The translations under genes and the position numbers were made by a program. A stretch of DNA of 64,000 nucleotides from Molanna angustata (taxonomy: Eukaryota > Arthropoda > Insecta > Trichoptera > Molannidae). Shown here in pieces: positions 30,304 to 42,149 of this stretch (its first letter is position 1; every line of letters starts with the position of its first letter). A model generated the notes under the pieces. It was not told the DNA's origin and did not search any database. It saw nothing but the letters and a program-made list of their open reading frames with translations. The stretch lies in assembly GCA_963576475.1 (NCBI GenBank), contig OY754974.1, forward strand, positions 6,992,974 through 7,056,973, written 5' to 3'.

Positions 30304-31355
30304 ATGTTACGGGAACTTGAATGTTACGGGATCAAAGATATAGAATATAATTTTTTTAAGTCTTATCTAGAAAACCGCCAGCAATATGTAGAAGTTAATA
30401 ATATCAAATCGCAGACAGCAACGATAAGCTGTGGAGTTCCTCAGGGATCTGTGCTTGGACCACTTTTGTTTCTAATATACATTAATGACTTGCCTAGTTG
30501 CACAAATATGTATTCTGAAATCATAATGTTTGCTGACGATACCTCACTAGTTCTTAAAGGTAAAAAAAATAATGTGGAAACTGTAGATAGTGCTTTACAA
30601 TCACTGACAATGTTAAAGGACTGGTTTTACGACAACTCCTTAGTTTTAAATATGACAAAAACAAATGCTATAAGCTTCTCTCTTGGAAGGCCAGATGCTT
30701 TAGATCCATTTACTGCTATTCTGCCTGAAAGAGGAGTGGTAATGGTTGATGAAACTAAGTTCTTGGGAGTAACACTCGATAAGAAATTACAATGGAATAA
30801 TCACATTGACCAATTATGTAAGAGACTAAACTCAGCAATATATGCTATTAAAAAAGTGAAAGATATATGTGGAAAAGACACGGCCAAGTTGGTATACCAC
30901 GCATACATTCCATCATGTCATATGGTATTTTACTTTGGGGAATGGGTTCGGGTTCAAGTAGAGTGTTTGTCCTGCAGAAGCGAGCACTGCTTGATATGAG
31001 TCCTAGAGACTCGTGCAGAACAGTTTTTAGTGAACAGGGTATTTTAACTATGCCCTGTGCATTTGCCCTCGAATGTTTGCTGTACGCACATAGAAACTTG
31101 TATAAAACACCTTTGAACTCAAATTATCATGAATACAATACAAGGAAAAAAGAAATGATTCGTCCACCTGGGCACAGATTAAGCAAGGTGTCAAAGAGTT
31201 TTATTTGTATGAGCGTACGACTTTACAACAATCTTCCAACAAATATGAAATCACTGGATGCTTTGGGTTTCAAGAGAGAGGCTAAAAAGTATCTTGTTAA
31301 CAATGCTTTTTACTCTACTGACGAGATACTAAACATCAATCCAACTAATCTGTGA
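30304..31355 (+). pseudogene. Non-LTR reverse transcriptase and C-terminus, 5'-truncated, frameshifted
   Basis: The first frame (30304-30999) starts inside the reverse transcriptase. It carries CGVPQGSVLGPLLFLIYIND (PQGS at residues 46-49) and the catalytic FADDT (76-80), then KTNAISFS and KFLGVTLDKKLQWNNHI. At about 30905-30920 the coding shifts to the second frame (30867-31355): SYGILLWG, FVLQKRALL, LTMPC, YNTRKK and LYNNLPTNMK, ending at a stop at 31353-31355. The layout fits a jockey/CR1-group ORF2. The endonuclease and fingers are absent, and the ATG at 30304 is not a real start. The protein would be inactive. A long minisatellite occupies the 3' UTR. Confidence 0.85.
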
Positions 31356-31600
31356 TATTTGTGAACACTAACATACTAATTAATTAACTATTTTATATGG
31401 GTATTTGTTTGGTTTGTCGTCCTTGACTTTGTTCTTGTATTCTTTCTGCTTTTTCAATGCTATGTACCTTACTTTTATCTTAAATAACTGTTTATTGGAC
31501 ATGGTGCTAGTGGGACCCTTTACATCCTTCTAGCACTCAATTTTTCTTTTCTTTTTTTCCCGACTGCTTATTTTGTATACATATATTTTATTTTTTATTT
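31356..31600 (+). other. Retrotransposon 3' UTR, proximal part
   Basis: T-rich, non-coding sequence between the ORF stop and the minisatellite (for example GGACATGGTGCTAGTGGGAC and CCTTCTAGCACTCAATTTTT). Its last bases (TTTTATTTCTCTATATTCTT) merge into the first array unit, suggesting the unit arose from the UTR itself. Confidence 0.6.
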
Positions 31601-34600
31601 CTCTATATTCTTTTATATACTATATCTGTACTATATTCTTTTATATACTATATCTGTACTATATTCTTTTATATACTATATCTGTACTATATTCTTTTAT
31701 ATACTATATCTGTACTATATTCTTTTATATACTATATCTGTACTTTATTCTTTTATATACTATATCTGTACTATATTCTTTTATATACTACATATATCTG
31801 TACTATATTCTTTTATATACTATATCTGTACTATATTCTTTTATATACTATATCTGTACTTTATTCTTTTATATACTATATGTGTACTATATTCTTTTAT
31901 ATACTATATCTGTACTATATTCTTTTATATACTATATCTGTACTTTATTCTTTTATATACTATATCTGTACTATATTCTTTTATATACTACATATATGTG
32001 TACTATATTCTTTTATATACTATATCTGTACTATATTCTTTTATATACTATATCTGTACTATATTCTTTTATATACTACATATATCTGTACTATATTCTT
32101 TTATATACTATATCTGTACTATATTCTTTTATATAATATATCTGTACTATATTCTTTTATATACTATATCTGTACTATATTCTTTTATATACTATATCTG
32201 TACTACATTCTTTTATATACTATATCTGTACTATATTCTTTTATATACTATATCTGTACTATATTCTTTTATATACTATATCTGTACTTTATTCTTTTAT
32301 ATACTATATGTGTACTATATTCTTTTATATACTATATCTGTACTATATTCTTTTATATACTATATCTGTACTTTATTCTTTTATATACTATATCTGTACT
32401 ATATTCTTTTATATACTACATATATGTGTACTATATTCTTTTATATACTATATCTGTACTATATTCTTTTATATACTATATCTGTACTATATTCTTTTAT
32501 ATACTACATATATCTGTACTATATTCTTTTATATACTATATCTGTACTATATTCTTTTATATAATATATCTGTACTATATTCTTTTATATACTATATCTG
32601 TACTATATTCTTTTATATACTATATCTGTACTACATTCTTTTATATACTATATCTGTACTATATTCTTTTATATACTATATCTGTACTTTATTCTTTTAT
32701 ATACTATATCTGTACTATATTCTTTTATATACTATATCTGTACTATATTCTTTTATATACTATATCTGTACTATATTCTTTTATATACTATATCTGTACT
32801 ATATTCTTTTATATACTATATCTGTACTATATTCTTTTATATACTATATCTGTACTATATTCTTTTATATACTATATCTGTACTATATTCTTTTATATAC
32901 TTTATCTGTACTATATTCTTTTATATACTATATCTGTACTATATTCTTTTATATACTATATCTGTACTATATTCTTTTATATACTATATCTGTACTTTAT
33001 TCTTTTATATACTATATCTGTACTATATTCTTTTATATACTACATATATCTGTACTATATTCTTTTATATACTATATCTGTACTATATTCTTTTATATAC
33101 TATATCTGTACTATATTCTTTTATATACTATATCTGTACTACATTCTTTTATATACTATATCTGTACTATATTCTTTTATATACTATATCTGTACTTTAT
33201 TCTTTTATATACTATATCTGTACTATATTCTTTTATATACTATATCTGTACTATATTCTTTTATATACTATATCTGTACTATATTCTTTTATATACTATA
33301 TCTGTACTATATTCTTTTATATACTATATCTGTACTATATTCTTTTATATACTATATCTGTACTATATTCTTTTATATACTATATCTGTACTATATTCTT
33401 TTATATACTTTATCTGTACTATATTCTTTTATATACTATATCTGTACTATATTCTTTTATATACTTTATCTGTACTATATTCTTTTATATACTATATCTG
33501 TACTATATTCTTTTATATACTTTATCTGTACTATATTCTTTTATATACTATATCTGTACTATATTCTTTTATATACTATATCTGTACTATATTCTTTTAT
33601 ATACTATATCTGTACTATATTCTTTTATATACTATATCTGTACTATATTCTTTTATATACTACATATATCTGTACTATATTCTTTTATATACTATATCTG
33701 TACTATATTCTTTTATATAATATATCTGTACTATATTCTTTTATATACTATATCTGTACTATATTCTTTTATATACTATATCTGTACTACATTCTTTTAT
33801 ATACTATATCTGTACTATATTCTTTTATATACTTTATCTGTACTTTATTCTTTTATATACTATATCTGTACTATATTCTTTTATATACTATATCTGTACT
33901 ATATTCTTTTATATACTATATCTGTACTATATTCTTTTATATACTATATCTGTACTATATTCTTTTATATACTATATCTGTACTATATTCTTTTATATAC
34001 TATATCTGTACTATATTCTTTTATATACTATATCTGTACTATATTCTTTTATATACTTTATCTGTACTATATTCTTTTATATACTATATCTGTACTATAT
34101 TCTTTTATATACTATATCTGTACTATATTCTTTTATATACTATATCTGTACTTTATTCTTTTATATACTATATCTGTACTATATTCTTTTATATACTACA
34201 TATATGTGTACTATATTCTTTTATATACTATATCTGTACTATATTCTTTTATATACTATATCTGTACTATATTCTTTTATATACTATATCTGTACTATAT
34301 TCTTTTATATACTATATCTGTACTATATTCTTTTATATACTTTATCTGTACTATATTCTTTTATATACTATATCTGTACTATATTCTTTTATATACTATA
34401 TCTGTACTATATTCTTTTATATACTATATCTGTACTTTATTCTTTTATATACTATATCTGTACTATATTCTTTTATATACTACATATATCTGTACTATAT
34501 TCTTTTATATACTATATCTGTACTATATTCTTTTATATACTATATCTGTACTTTATTCTTTTATATACTATATCTGTACTATATTCTTTTATATACTACA

Positions 34601-36295
34601 TATATCTGTACTATATTCTTTTATATACTATATCTGTACTATATTCTTTTATATACTATATCTGTACTTTATTCTTTTATATACTATATCTGTACTATAT
34701 TCTTTTATATACTATGTCTGTACTATATTCTTTTATATACTACATATATCTGTACTATATTCTTTTATATACTATATCTGTACTATATTCTTTTATATAC
34801 TATATCTGTACTATATTCTTTTATATACTATATCTGTACTATATTCTTTTATATACTATATCTGTACTATATTCTTTTATATACTATATCTGTACTATAT
34901 TCTTTTATATACTATATCTGTACTTTATTCTTTTATATACTATATCTGTACTATATTCTTTTATATACTATATCTGTTCTATATTCTTTTATATACTATA
35001 TCTGTACTATATTCTTTTATATACTATATCTGTACTATATTCTTTTATATACTATATCTGTACTATATTCTTTTATATACTATATCTGTACTATATTCTT
35101 TTATATACTATATCTGTACTATATTCTTTTATATATTATATCTGTACTTTATTCTTTTATATACTATATCTGTACTATATTCTTTTATATACTATATCTG
35201 TACTATATTCTTTTATATACTATATCTGTACTATATTCTTTTATATACTATATCTGTACTATATTCTTTTATATACTATATCTGTACTATATTCTTTTAT
35301 ATACTACATATATCTGTACTATATTCTTTTATATACTATATCTGTACTATATTCTTTTATATACTATATCTGTACTATATTCTTTTATATACTACATATA
35401 TCTGTACTATATTCTTTTATATACTATATCTGTACTATATTCTTTTATATACTATATCTGTACTATATTCTTTTATATACTATATCTGTACTATATTCTT
35501 TTATATACTACATATATCTGTACTATATTCTTTTATATACTATATCTGTACTATATTCTTTTATATACTATATCTGTACTTTATTCTTTTATATACTTTA
35601 TCTGTATTATATTCTTTTATATACTATATCTGTACTATATTCTTTTATATACTATATCTGTACTTTATTCTTTTATATACTATATCTGTACTATATTCTT
35701 TTATATACTACATATATCTGTACTATATTCTTTTATATACTATATCTGTACTATATTCTTTTATATACTATATCTGTACTTTATTCTTTTATATACTATA
35801 TCTGTACTATATTCTTTTATATACTACATATATCTGTACTCTATTCTTTTATATACTATATCTGTACTATATTCTTTTATATACTATATCTGTACTTTAT
35901 TCTTTTATATACTATATCTGTACTATATTCTTTTATATACTATATCTGTACTATATTCTTTTATATACTACATATATCTGTACTATATTCTTTTATATAC
36001 TATATCTGTACTATATTCTTTTCTATACTATATCTGTACTATATTCTTTTATATACTATATCTGTACTATATTCTTTTATATACTATATCTGTACTATAT
36101 TCTTTTATATACTATATCTGTACTATATTCTTTTATATACTATATCTGTACTTTATTCTTTTATATACTATATCTGTACTATATTCTTTTATATACTATA
36201 TCTGTACTATATTCTTTTATATACTATATCTGTACTATATTCTTTTATATACTATATCTGTACTATATTCTTTTATATACTATATCTGTACTATG
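31601..36295 (+). repeat. 28-bp minisatellite, about 165 units, in the retrotransposon 3' UTR
   Basis: Unit TATATCTGTACTATATTCTT plus TTATATAC, 28 bp. A recurrent 32-bp variant has four extra bases (CTACATATATCTG). Other variants recur: CTTTATTC, CTACATTC, TATGTGTAC, ACTTTATCTG, ATAATATATCTG. The plus strand of the unit has no stop in any frame, and 28 is not a multiple of three, so all three frames run open for hundreds of codons with a 28-residue period. The minus strand has TAA/TAG in every unit. No protein is implied. Both sides are retrotransposon 3' UTR. Confidence 0.97.
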
Positions 36296-36430
36296 TTAAA
36301 TCATGATGTCAATGAATTATATTAATTATTGTGACCATAATATTGTAAATTGTGAACCATGTAATGATGAACCCAAGTGTTCTGTAAAGAACCTAGGGGG
36401 GATAATATACAATAAACAATAATAAACAAT
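36296..36430 (+). other. Retrotransposon 3' UTR end with stem-loop and AATAAACAAT tail
   Basis: After the array the UTR resumes: CATGATGTCAATGAATTATA, AACCCAAGTGTTCTGTAAAG with the stem GTTCT-GTAA-AGAAC (36379-36392), GGGGGGATAATATAC, and a repeated AATAAACAATAATAAACAAT end. A short stem-loop and a simple repeated 3' end are normal for this retrotransposon group and are what the reverse transcriptase recognises in related elements. This places the minisatellite inside the element. Confidence 0.6.
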
Positions 36431-37009
36431 ATAATAAAATTTACTTTTCTCCTCTGACATGAAATAATTGGCACATAGCACTCTTTACATTACAGGGTGA
36501 ATTGCCTTAAACTAAAAAAAGAGAGAAGAATAGTTTATTAGCATTTTATTGGTTTTTATATATGTATTCTTTTAATTATTGTTACTCGTAACCAATGTTC
36601 TTGTATGTAATTGAATGGATTATAAAAATAAGGCTACTAGAAATTCTCTTGAACTAATTGGCACAAGGGAAAATCACGATTGTTGCCGACTTATAGATTT
36701 CCTTAAAATAATAAGTAGATCAATGCGTTAATTGTAGATTATTTAAAAGATCAACATAATCGTAATGTCAAACCTAAATAATATTTGTGTGAAGTAATTC
36801 TTATATTCCAACGTATGTACATAAGTAAAATGAATTCTTTCAAGAAGAACCATTATTCATTCCTTGCATCCTCTTCAAGAAGTACAGACACGTCCTCAGC
36901 ACGTGTTACTTACATATACAAAAATATGTTTTGATTTTATTTCACTGGAAAAGGTCAATCCACTCTGTAAAGTACACACCACACATTATAGGTACACGAA
37001 TATTTTCAT
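36431..37009. other. No feature recognised
   Basis: AT-rich DNA without a supported frame or shared repeat. Confidence 0.35.
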
Positions 37010-37140
37010 TCTTACCGCGACGGGTGTGCGGGTGTGCATAGCCGTACATGCGTGAATCTCCACGCACCAGTCTCGTCTCACCGCAAAAGGCAACATTCAT
37101 AATGTACGATGGCGGTAGTACAACTGCTGTAATGCACACA
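37010..37140 (+). repeat. Repeat B copy
   Basis: GACGGGTGTGCGGGTGTGCA, CACGCACCAGTCTCGTCTCA and GGCAACATTCATAATGTACG follow the repeat B order. Short frames on both strands here are accidental. Confidence 0.6.
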
Positions 37141-37226
37141 TTTATTTGTTAAATGATACTGGACATCACATGTTCTATACATACAAGATATGTGGGTCTG
37201 TAACTGTTATTGTGATGTAACTGTTA

Positions 37227-37675
37227 CTGTTACTGTTTGTTACCAATTGTCATTTTCTATAAGCAGCAGAATAAATTCACAAGGATGTCTTACTATTCCT
37301 CTTTTACGTACAACTGCCTCACAACATTTCTATAAGTATAAAGGTACTAAGTGGTTTAATGAACTCCCTTTGAGTCTTAGACTCGAAAAAAATTATAGTA
37401 TATTTAAAAATAAAATTAAAAAATTGTACTGATTTATTTATTTATTTTTTGTTATTTCATTCTTGTTTTGTGTAGCTTCGTGTTTTTTAGTAGATTTACA
37501 ATGTTTTGGCAAATGTAACAATATTAAATAGATACTCCCCTCTTATAACACGAGATTTTATCTCAATTAAAGAGGGTTATTATGAATCATATGATGGAAA
37601 TTGTATACCTTTTAAAATTGTGATTTATATGTAAAATTTGTAATGATTTTTTTAATAAATATAAAAAAAATGTAG
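37227..37675 (+). pseudogene. Jockey-like retrotransposon 3' end, 5'-truncated
   Basis: The frame to 37432 ends FYKYKGTKWFNELPLSLRLE then FKNKIKKLY-stop, the usual last residues of jockey-like ORF2 proteins (W-NELP-S-R...FK). The 3' UTR has a CCCTCTT/AAGAGGG hairpin (37537-37576) and an AATAAATATAAAAAAAA tail at about 37655-37675. Similar 25-30-base stretches containing TCTGTAACTGTTA flank it (37188-37226 and 37672-37700) and may be a diverged target duplication. Confidence 0.7.
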
Positions 37676-37825
37676 GTATCTGTAACTGTTACTGTATGTT
37701 ATTGTCATGGTATAATGATCACCTCATAAGAAATTTTAGCTATATCAGCGAAGTCTTCCAATTGGCTGTTTAATTATTATATTACATAGATGCAACACTG
37801 CAGTGTATTTTTGACATTTTTTTAA

Positions 37826-38108
37826 CATCTCAATAGATACGAATTTGAAATATTATAGAAGAACCAAAAACTCAAGGCACCTACAGGGCTTACGGCCTGT
37901 CATCGCCTGGTTCGCGTGATCACTTAATGCGCTTGCGCAAGGTTCACCAATTATGCCTTTTAATTGAGTTCCTTTATCAGTGCAATTTTGAAAGTTCTAT
38001 ATATTTTATTAATGAGATACAGATCGTTTGAAAAAAAGACATTTTTACTATTGCCCTCTATAAAGTAACGAAAAAACCTTTTTGTAACGCCATTTATTAA
38101 GAATTTGT
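37826..38108 (+). mobile_element. MITE-A copy lacking termini
   Basis: ACATCTCAATAGATACGAAT, CAAGGCACCTACAGGGCTTA, GCTTGCGCAAGGTTCACC and CTTTTTGTAACGCCATTTAT follow the family order without internal loss. The inverted ends are absent. Confidence 0.75.
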
Positions 38109-38440
38109 TTTTTTGTATAGTTGTGTCTCTTCCTTAAAATAATGAATAAAAAAAATATTAATAAAACATATATAGGACACGTGTGTTAAACATTTTATCA
38201 AAATTCGGTGAAAAAAAAACAGCTCGTTACAATTATTAATAAATTTCCTTCTTATAAATATAATTTTTAACTGAAAGTAATATATTGGCATTTGAAAATA
38301 AAAACTGCCACTTGCACAGAGTGTATAAAAGCGTTTCATAATTCATTTTACCATATATGTACCTATACACTACTAAAGCATAATATTGAATGAATTATTT
38401 GAATTGGAGTTGACTATAAACTAATAGATTTTTTAATACA
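38109..38440. other. No feature recognised
   Basis: AT-rich DNA. The minus-strand 80-residue frame has no motif. Confidence 0.35.
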
Positions 38441-38442
38441 CT

Positions 38443-39195
38443 AGTTGCATGTAACACATGAGATCCAACTGTCGATAGCGATAGTATGTATAGTTGAACT
38501 TGGATATTGTGTATTCCATACAAATTGTATGAAGCGATGTCGTCACTAATATTAATTTGTACAAATTTTGTTAAAAAAGTTCTAGATATATTACTATAAT
38601 GTATACATTTTTTATAGAAAATTAAATTCTCTAGTTTACATGTTTCGGCATTTTTCGATATTTTTAAAATAAATGGAAATAAAGGCAGTTAAAGACAATA
38701 ATTTGTCATACCAATTTATTGCTTCTTAATAAAAACAGTTTAAGAAACCCTGGAACTGTTTCTCAAAATCCATTTTGAGATAAGCACTATATTTGTACAA
38801 AATTTCAGCGGTCTGGCTTTTATAATTTTTGAGATATGTGGACAAATGCAATAAATATTAAAATGTTGATAACCCCTGACTGGAACAAAAATTCTAAATA
38901 CTGAGTATAAAAGTTTTGTGTAGCTAAAATTGTCTGTATCAAAATTCGTAAGGTAGGGACGGACAGACACACAGACACACAAAACTCACATAAAATATTC
39001 TACTCCGAATTCTGAGTAAATCCATGTTTGTGAACATATATGCTGCGAAGCCTCTAAGTTGGTGTTTTTAGCATGCAAAAAGTCCACTACGCCATACAAA
39101 ATGTTCCTATTATTCCTTAGACGCGGGTCTTGGCTTAATACTTTGTCGATATGTTAAGAGAATGTAAATTCTCTTGAACAAATCGACAGTTGGAT
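38443..39195 (+). mobile_element. Repeat F, near-complete copy with inverted ends
   Basis: Begins TAGTTGCATGTAACACATGA then ATCCAACTGTCGAT (38462-38475) and ends ATCGACAGTTGGAT (about 39181-39194), an exact 14-bp inverted match. In between are CATACAAATTGTATGAAGCG, GATAACCCCTGACTGGAAC, CAGACACACAAAACTCAC and CATATATGCTGCGAAGCCTC. It is non-coding, so a non-autonomous DNA-transposon-like family is likely. A longer copy is at 57980-59060. Confidence 0.65.
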
Positions 39196-39711
39196 TAGTT
39201 TACAAAAACATACTGAATATAAATTTATCAATAAAATAAAAAAATTGTCTGATGTTTTCTGTAAAAATTATTTGTAATTTATCGAAAAAATATTTTTCAA
39301 ATCAAATATATATTTTTTTTCAGTTTTACATTGATTCCAATAATAAAATCAACATAAAGGTCCCATAATGGATTCAAAAACATTCCTGAAATTAATTCTC
39401 AGAAAAGTAATCATTCTAATGTCGTCCTTCAATCCAAAAGTCATTCAAAGATGTTTTGTCCAGGGAATATCTATAAAGTATTATTGTATTTTCAATCAAT
39501 CACAGATAAAACATGAATATATCTTACATTTATGTATGATTACCTACATAGTTATATAATGTAGGTACATTTGATCAAAATATACTTGGGATGTTTCATG
39601 TTAGATAATATTCTCATGAGGTTTTTTATTAATAAATACGTACGAACGAATGTCTCTGAACGTTTGTTTTAAAGTTAAGAAATACTAGAAATATTAGTTA
39701 TTATGTAATAG
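39196..39711. other. No feature recognised
   Basis: AT-rich DNA without a supported frame. Confidence 0.35.
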
Positions 39712-39805
39712 ATGGCGAAGAATGGCACAACATAGAGAACAATGGAAGTCCAAGCGGGAGGCCTTTGTCCAATACTGAACTCAAGAAGAGGCTGAGTAAG
39801 TAAGT
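39712..39805 (+). pseudogene. RTE-like retrotransposon C-terminal tail scrap
   Basis: The plus strand reads WRRMAQHREQWKSKREAFVQ then a stop, the end of an RTE-like ORF (HRExWKxxxEAFVQ). It is followed by a CTGAGTAAGTAAGTATG 3' repeat. Confidence 0.6.
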
Positions 39806-40033
39806 ATGTAATAGATTAGAATCATATGTGAACAAATTAATGTAATCAGTCCGTTTGTAATGTATTTATTTTCATTGCATGTTTCACAGTACCTACACGA
39901 TATTTTTGCCTAGATGTCTCGGCATTATCGAGGTGTAAATGAAACTAAATTCAACAATAATAATCCAACACTAAACAATGAAAGCAACAGTCTTCATAAA
40001 TGAGGTGACGGTGTCAGTTAAAAAAATATTCGG

Positions 40034-40278
40034 GTATGTACTAGCCCAACGACATTGAATATCGGGTCATATCGTTAGTTGTCGGAAATCTTCGTTTTAT
40101 TCTTGTTTCAACCTTGAAAGCGTGCACTGTGTTAAGTTAGATATTAGCGGTATATAATACGCATGCAATATTTAAGTAAATTAAGTGGTTATAATAATTA
40201 TTGTAAATATATTATCATTACTTATAAAATAAACAGTGTTAAATTTTCATTGGTTTATTCATTGTTAAAGACACCACA
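40034..40278 (+). mobile_element. LTR-like repeat, copy 1
   Basis: Shared with 41374-41611: GTATGTACTAGCCC, GAATATCGGGTCATATCGTT, TTCAACCTTGAAAGCGT, ATAAAATAAACAGTGTTAAA and the end GACACCACA. The length of about 245 bp, the TGT...ACA-type limits and the internal AATAAA suggest a solo LTR, but no tRNA primer site, polypurine tract or clean target duplication is visible. Confidence 0.45.
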
Positions 40279-40850
40279 GATTTACTTCAAAATTATAAAT
40301 AAAATACTTTTTTAAAAATACAACTCTTTTATACCAACTTGATAGCGCATTCCATTAAGCACAGCTACCGCATTAATAATTCGTGTGAGAAAAAATAATA
40401 TATATTAAAACAAAAATAAATTGTGTTAAATGGATGTGAATTTAATTTCAGGTGGGTACGTACCTAACAACCGGCAAATATATAGTTACATAATAAAGAA
40501 TGAAGCATCCCCTTGGAAGGAACGGCTAAATTTATCTGTCATGATAAAGTAATGACACGAGATAAAGCGTTACGTAGATTTGGTTGTTTGGTCTGAGCTT
40601 TAGGTATATATTTGTTTTGTGCAGGGCTGTCTTCAGTTATGTAACAAAAGTGTTGTAACCATGAGATGTATTTTGGTATGGCTTCTCGGGCATCCAACTA
40701 AGGTATAAATTAACATGCAATCAATAAAAAGTTGAAAATAAAAAAAATATTATCTTTTTAATATTTTGGTTAGTCAAATACTTTTTTTTCAAATGGCGTG
40801 ACTTTCCTGTCTTTATGCACTTGAAATAGCACATATTTTTATGAAAAAAC
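40279..40850. other. No gene between the LTR-like repeats
   Basis: AT-rich DNA without gag or pol frames. If the flanking repeats were a pair of LTRs, this would be a non-coding interior. Confidence 0.35.
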
Positions 40851-40852
40851 GC

Positions 40853-40995
40853 ACTGGGCTAGTAATCCAGTGGTCGCGAGTTCGAATCCTGCCTCGACTA
40901 ATTTCGTTCACCTATAGCACAATCATTTATGATTATTTTAGGGAACGTAGGAAGATGTAAATGTACTTGTTTAACAAGTATATATTAATTTAAAA
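40853..40995 (+). mobile_element. SINE with tRNA-like anticodon and T arms
   Basis: CACTGGGCTAGTAATCCAGT folds as an anticodon arm (loop CTAGTAA, anticodon AGT). GCGAGTTCGAATCCTGCCTC follows as the T arm. Then come TTTTAGGGAACGTAGGAAGA and TTGTTTAACAAGT, shared with 14291-14378. The 5' half of the tRNA is missing, so this is a SINE head, not a tRNA gene. Confidence 0.65.
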
Positions 40996-41373
40996 AATAT
41001 ATATCAGCTTCAGAATATTTGTTATCATCTTCAGTTTCAAAATATCTTAATGATTTTTATTATTAATCTTTATGAATTTTCTAGAGGCAAAATGGATGTA
41101 AACCAAACCTGCCTCAGTACCTCAAAAACAAATGCACTTATTCTTCAATCATGGACTTCCCTTCGATCTGTTGAACGTACAACACTATCCATCCTTAATC
41201 ATAATATAGATTTTCTCACCTCGTCATTCGAAGTATAATCAGCAAGACTATGGAATAGCCTATGTCCGGATATTGCGTAATCTAACTCACTTTGTATTTT
41301 CAAGAAAAAACAAAAAACTAAACAGGCTGCGATTCCTGGTTGTGGTATTTGATATGACTGAGTACATAGGTAT

Positions 41374-41611
41374 GTATGTACTTGCCAACGACAGTGAATA
41401 TCGGGTAATGTCGTTAGTTGTCGTAAATCTTCGTTTATTCTTCGTTCAACCTTGAAAGCGTTCACGCTATGTCGAACTAGGTATCATCTATATAGAATAC
41501 ACGTGCAAAATTTAAGTAAATAAAGTTGTTATAATTATTGTAAATATATGAATTAATGTAAAATAAACAGTGTTTAATTGCATTGGTTTGTTAATTGATA
41601 AATACACCACA
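41374..41611 (+). mobile_element. LTR-like repeat, copy 2
   Basis: Same sense as copy 1 and clearly diverged from it: GTATGTACTTGCC, GAATATCGGGTAATGTCGTT, GTTCAACCTTGAAAGCGT, AAATAAACAGTGTTTAATTG, ending ATACACCACA. Frames on both strands here are accidental. Confidence 0.45.
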
Positions 41612-41639
41612 CCGGTGGATACCTACATAGTTGTTAATT

Positions 41640-42149
41640 GTGTTTTCGATGTAGATCTGTGAAACGATAAATTAATATCTTTAGTTCAATTTTTTAAAGG
41701 AGTTTTTTTGCAGATTCTTCATGTGCCTAACTATTTTGTTTTTAATTTATTAAATTTGAGCAAATTTGACTTTGAATAAGCCCCTGGTTCACGTTTGGGG
41801 TGAGCTCTACGTTCCTTGGCCGTTTTTATTTTGAAATTCGTTTCATTAGTTGTTTCCCGTATTACGTTAACAGTGGAAATTTCGCTCGTTTTAACCCGTT
41901 TTGTTGAGCTTTATCTGCCGAGAAAAATTGTTATTATGTTTCTCCCTCGTGGAGATTTTTAATGTTTCAATTAATTTAACTGAGGATGTTGAATTAGAGG
42001 TTGGAAAAAAAAAACACTCGAGTTATGTCGCTGTGGCGGCGTATCAAATTATATTTTTTACTTTTTTGCGCAATTTGTGCGAATAGCTATTTTTTTTTGT
42101 TATTATAGTGAAATGCTTGTTAACAAACAAATAAATTGAAACCGATAAC
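41640..42149. other. SINE-B scrap, then a slightly richer unique stretch
   Basis: About 41640-41690 has GTGTTTTCGATGTAGATCTG and TGAAACGAT of SINE-B. From 41770 to 41960 the composition is less AT-rich (GGGGTGAGCTCTACGTTCCT), but no frame is convincing. Confidence 0.4.

Noticed and set aside
30304..30306. ATG at 30304 as a true ORF2 start
   Set aside because: The frame begins inside the reverse transcriptase domain; the element is 5'-truncated.
31573..36325. Plus-strand frames of 187 to 1,481 residues in all three frames
   Set aside because: They are translations of the 28-bp minisatellite. The residue sequence repeats every 28 positions in every frame, with no unique domain.
40853..40930. 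tRNA-Thr (AGT) gene
   Set aside because: The anticodon and T arms fold, but the D arm and 5' acceptor strand are missing, and a SINE body follows.
40034..41611. Complete LTR retrotransposon
   Set aside because: No gag or pol frame, no primer site or polypurine tract, and the two repeats are noticeably diverged.
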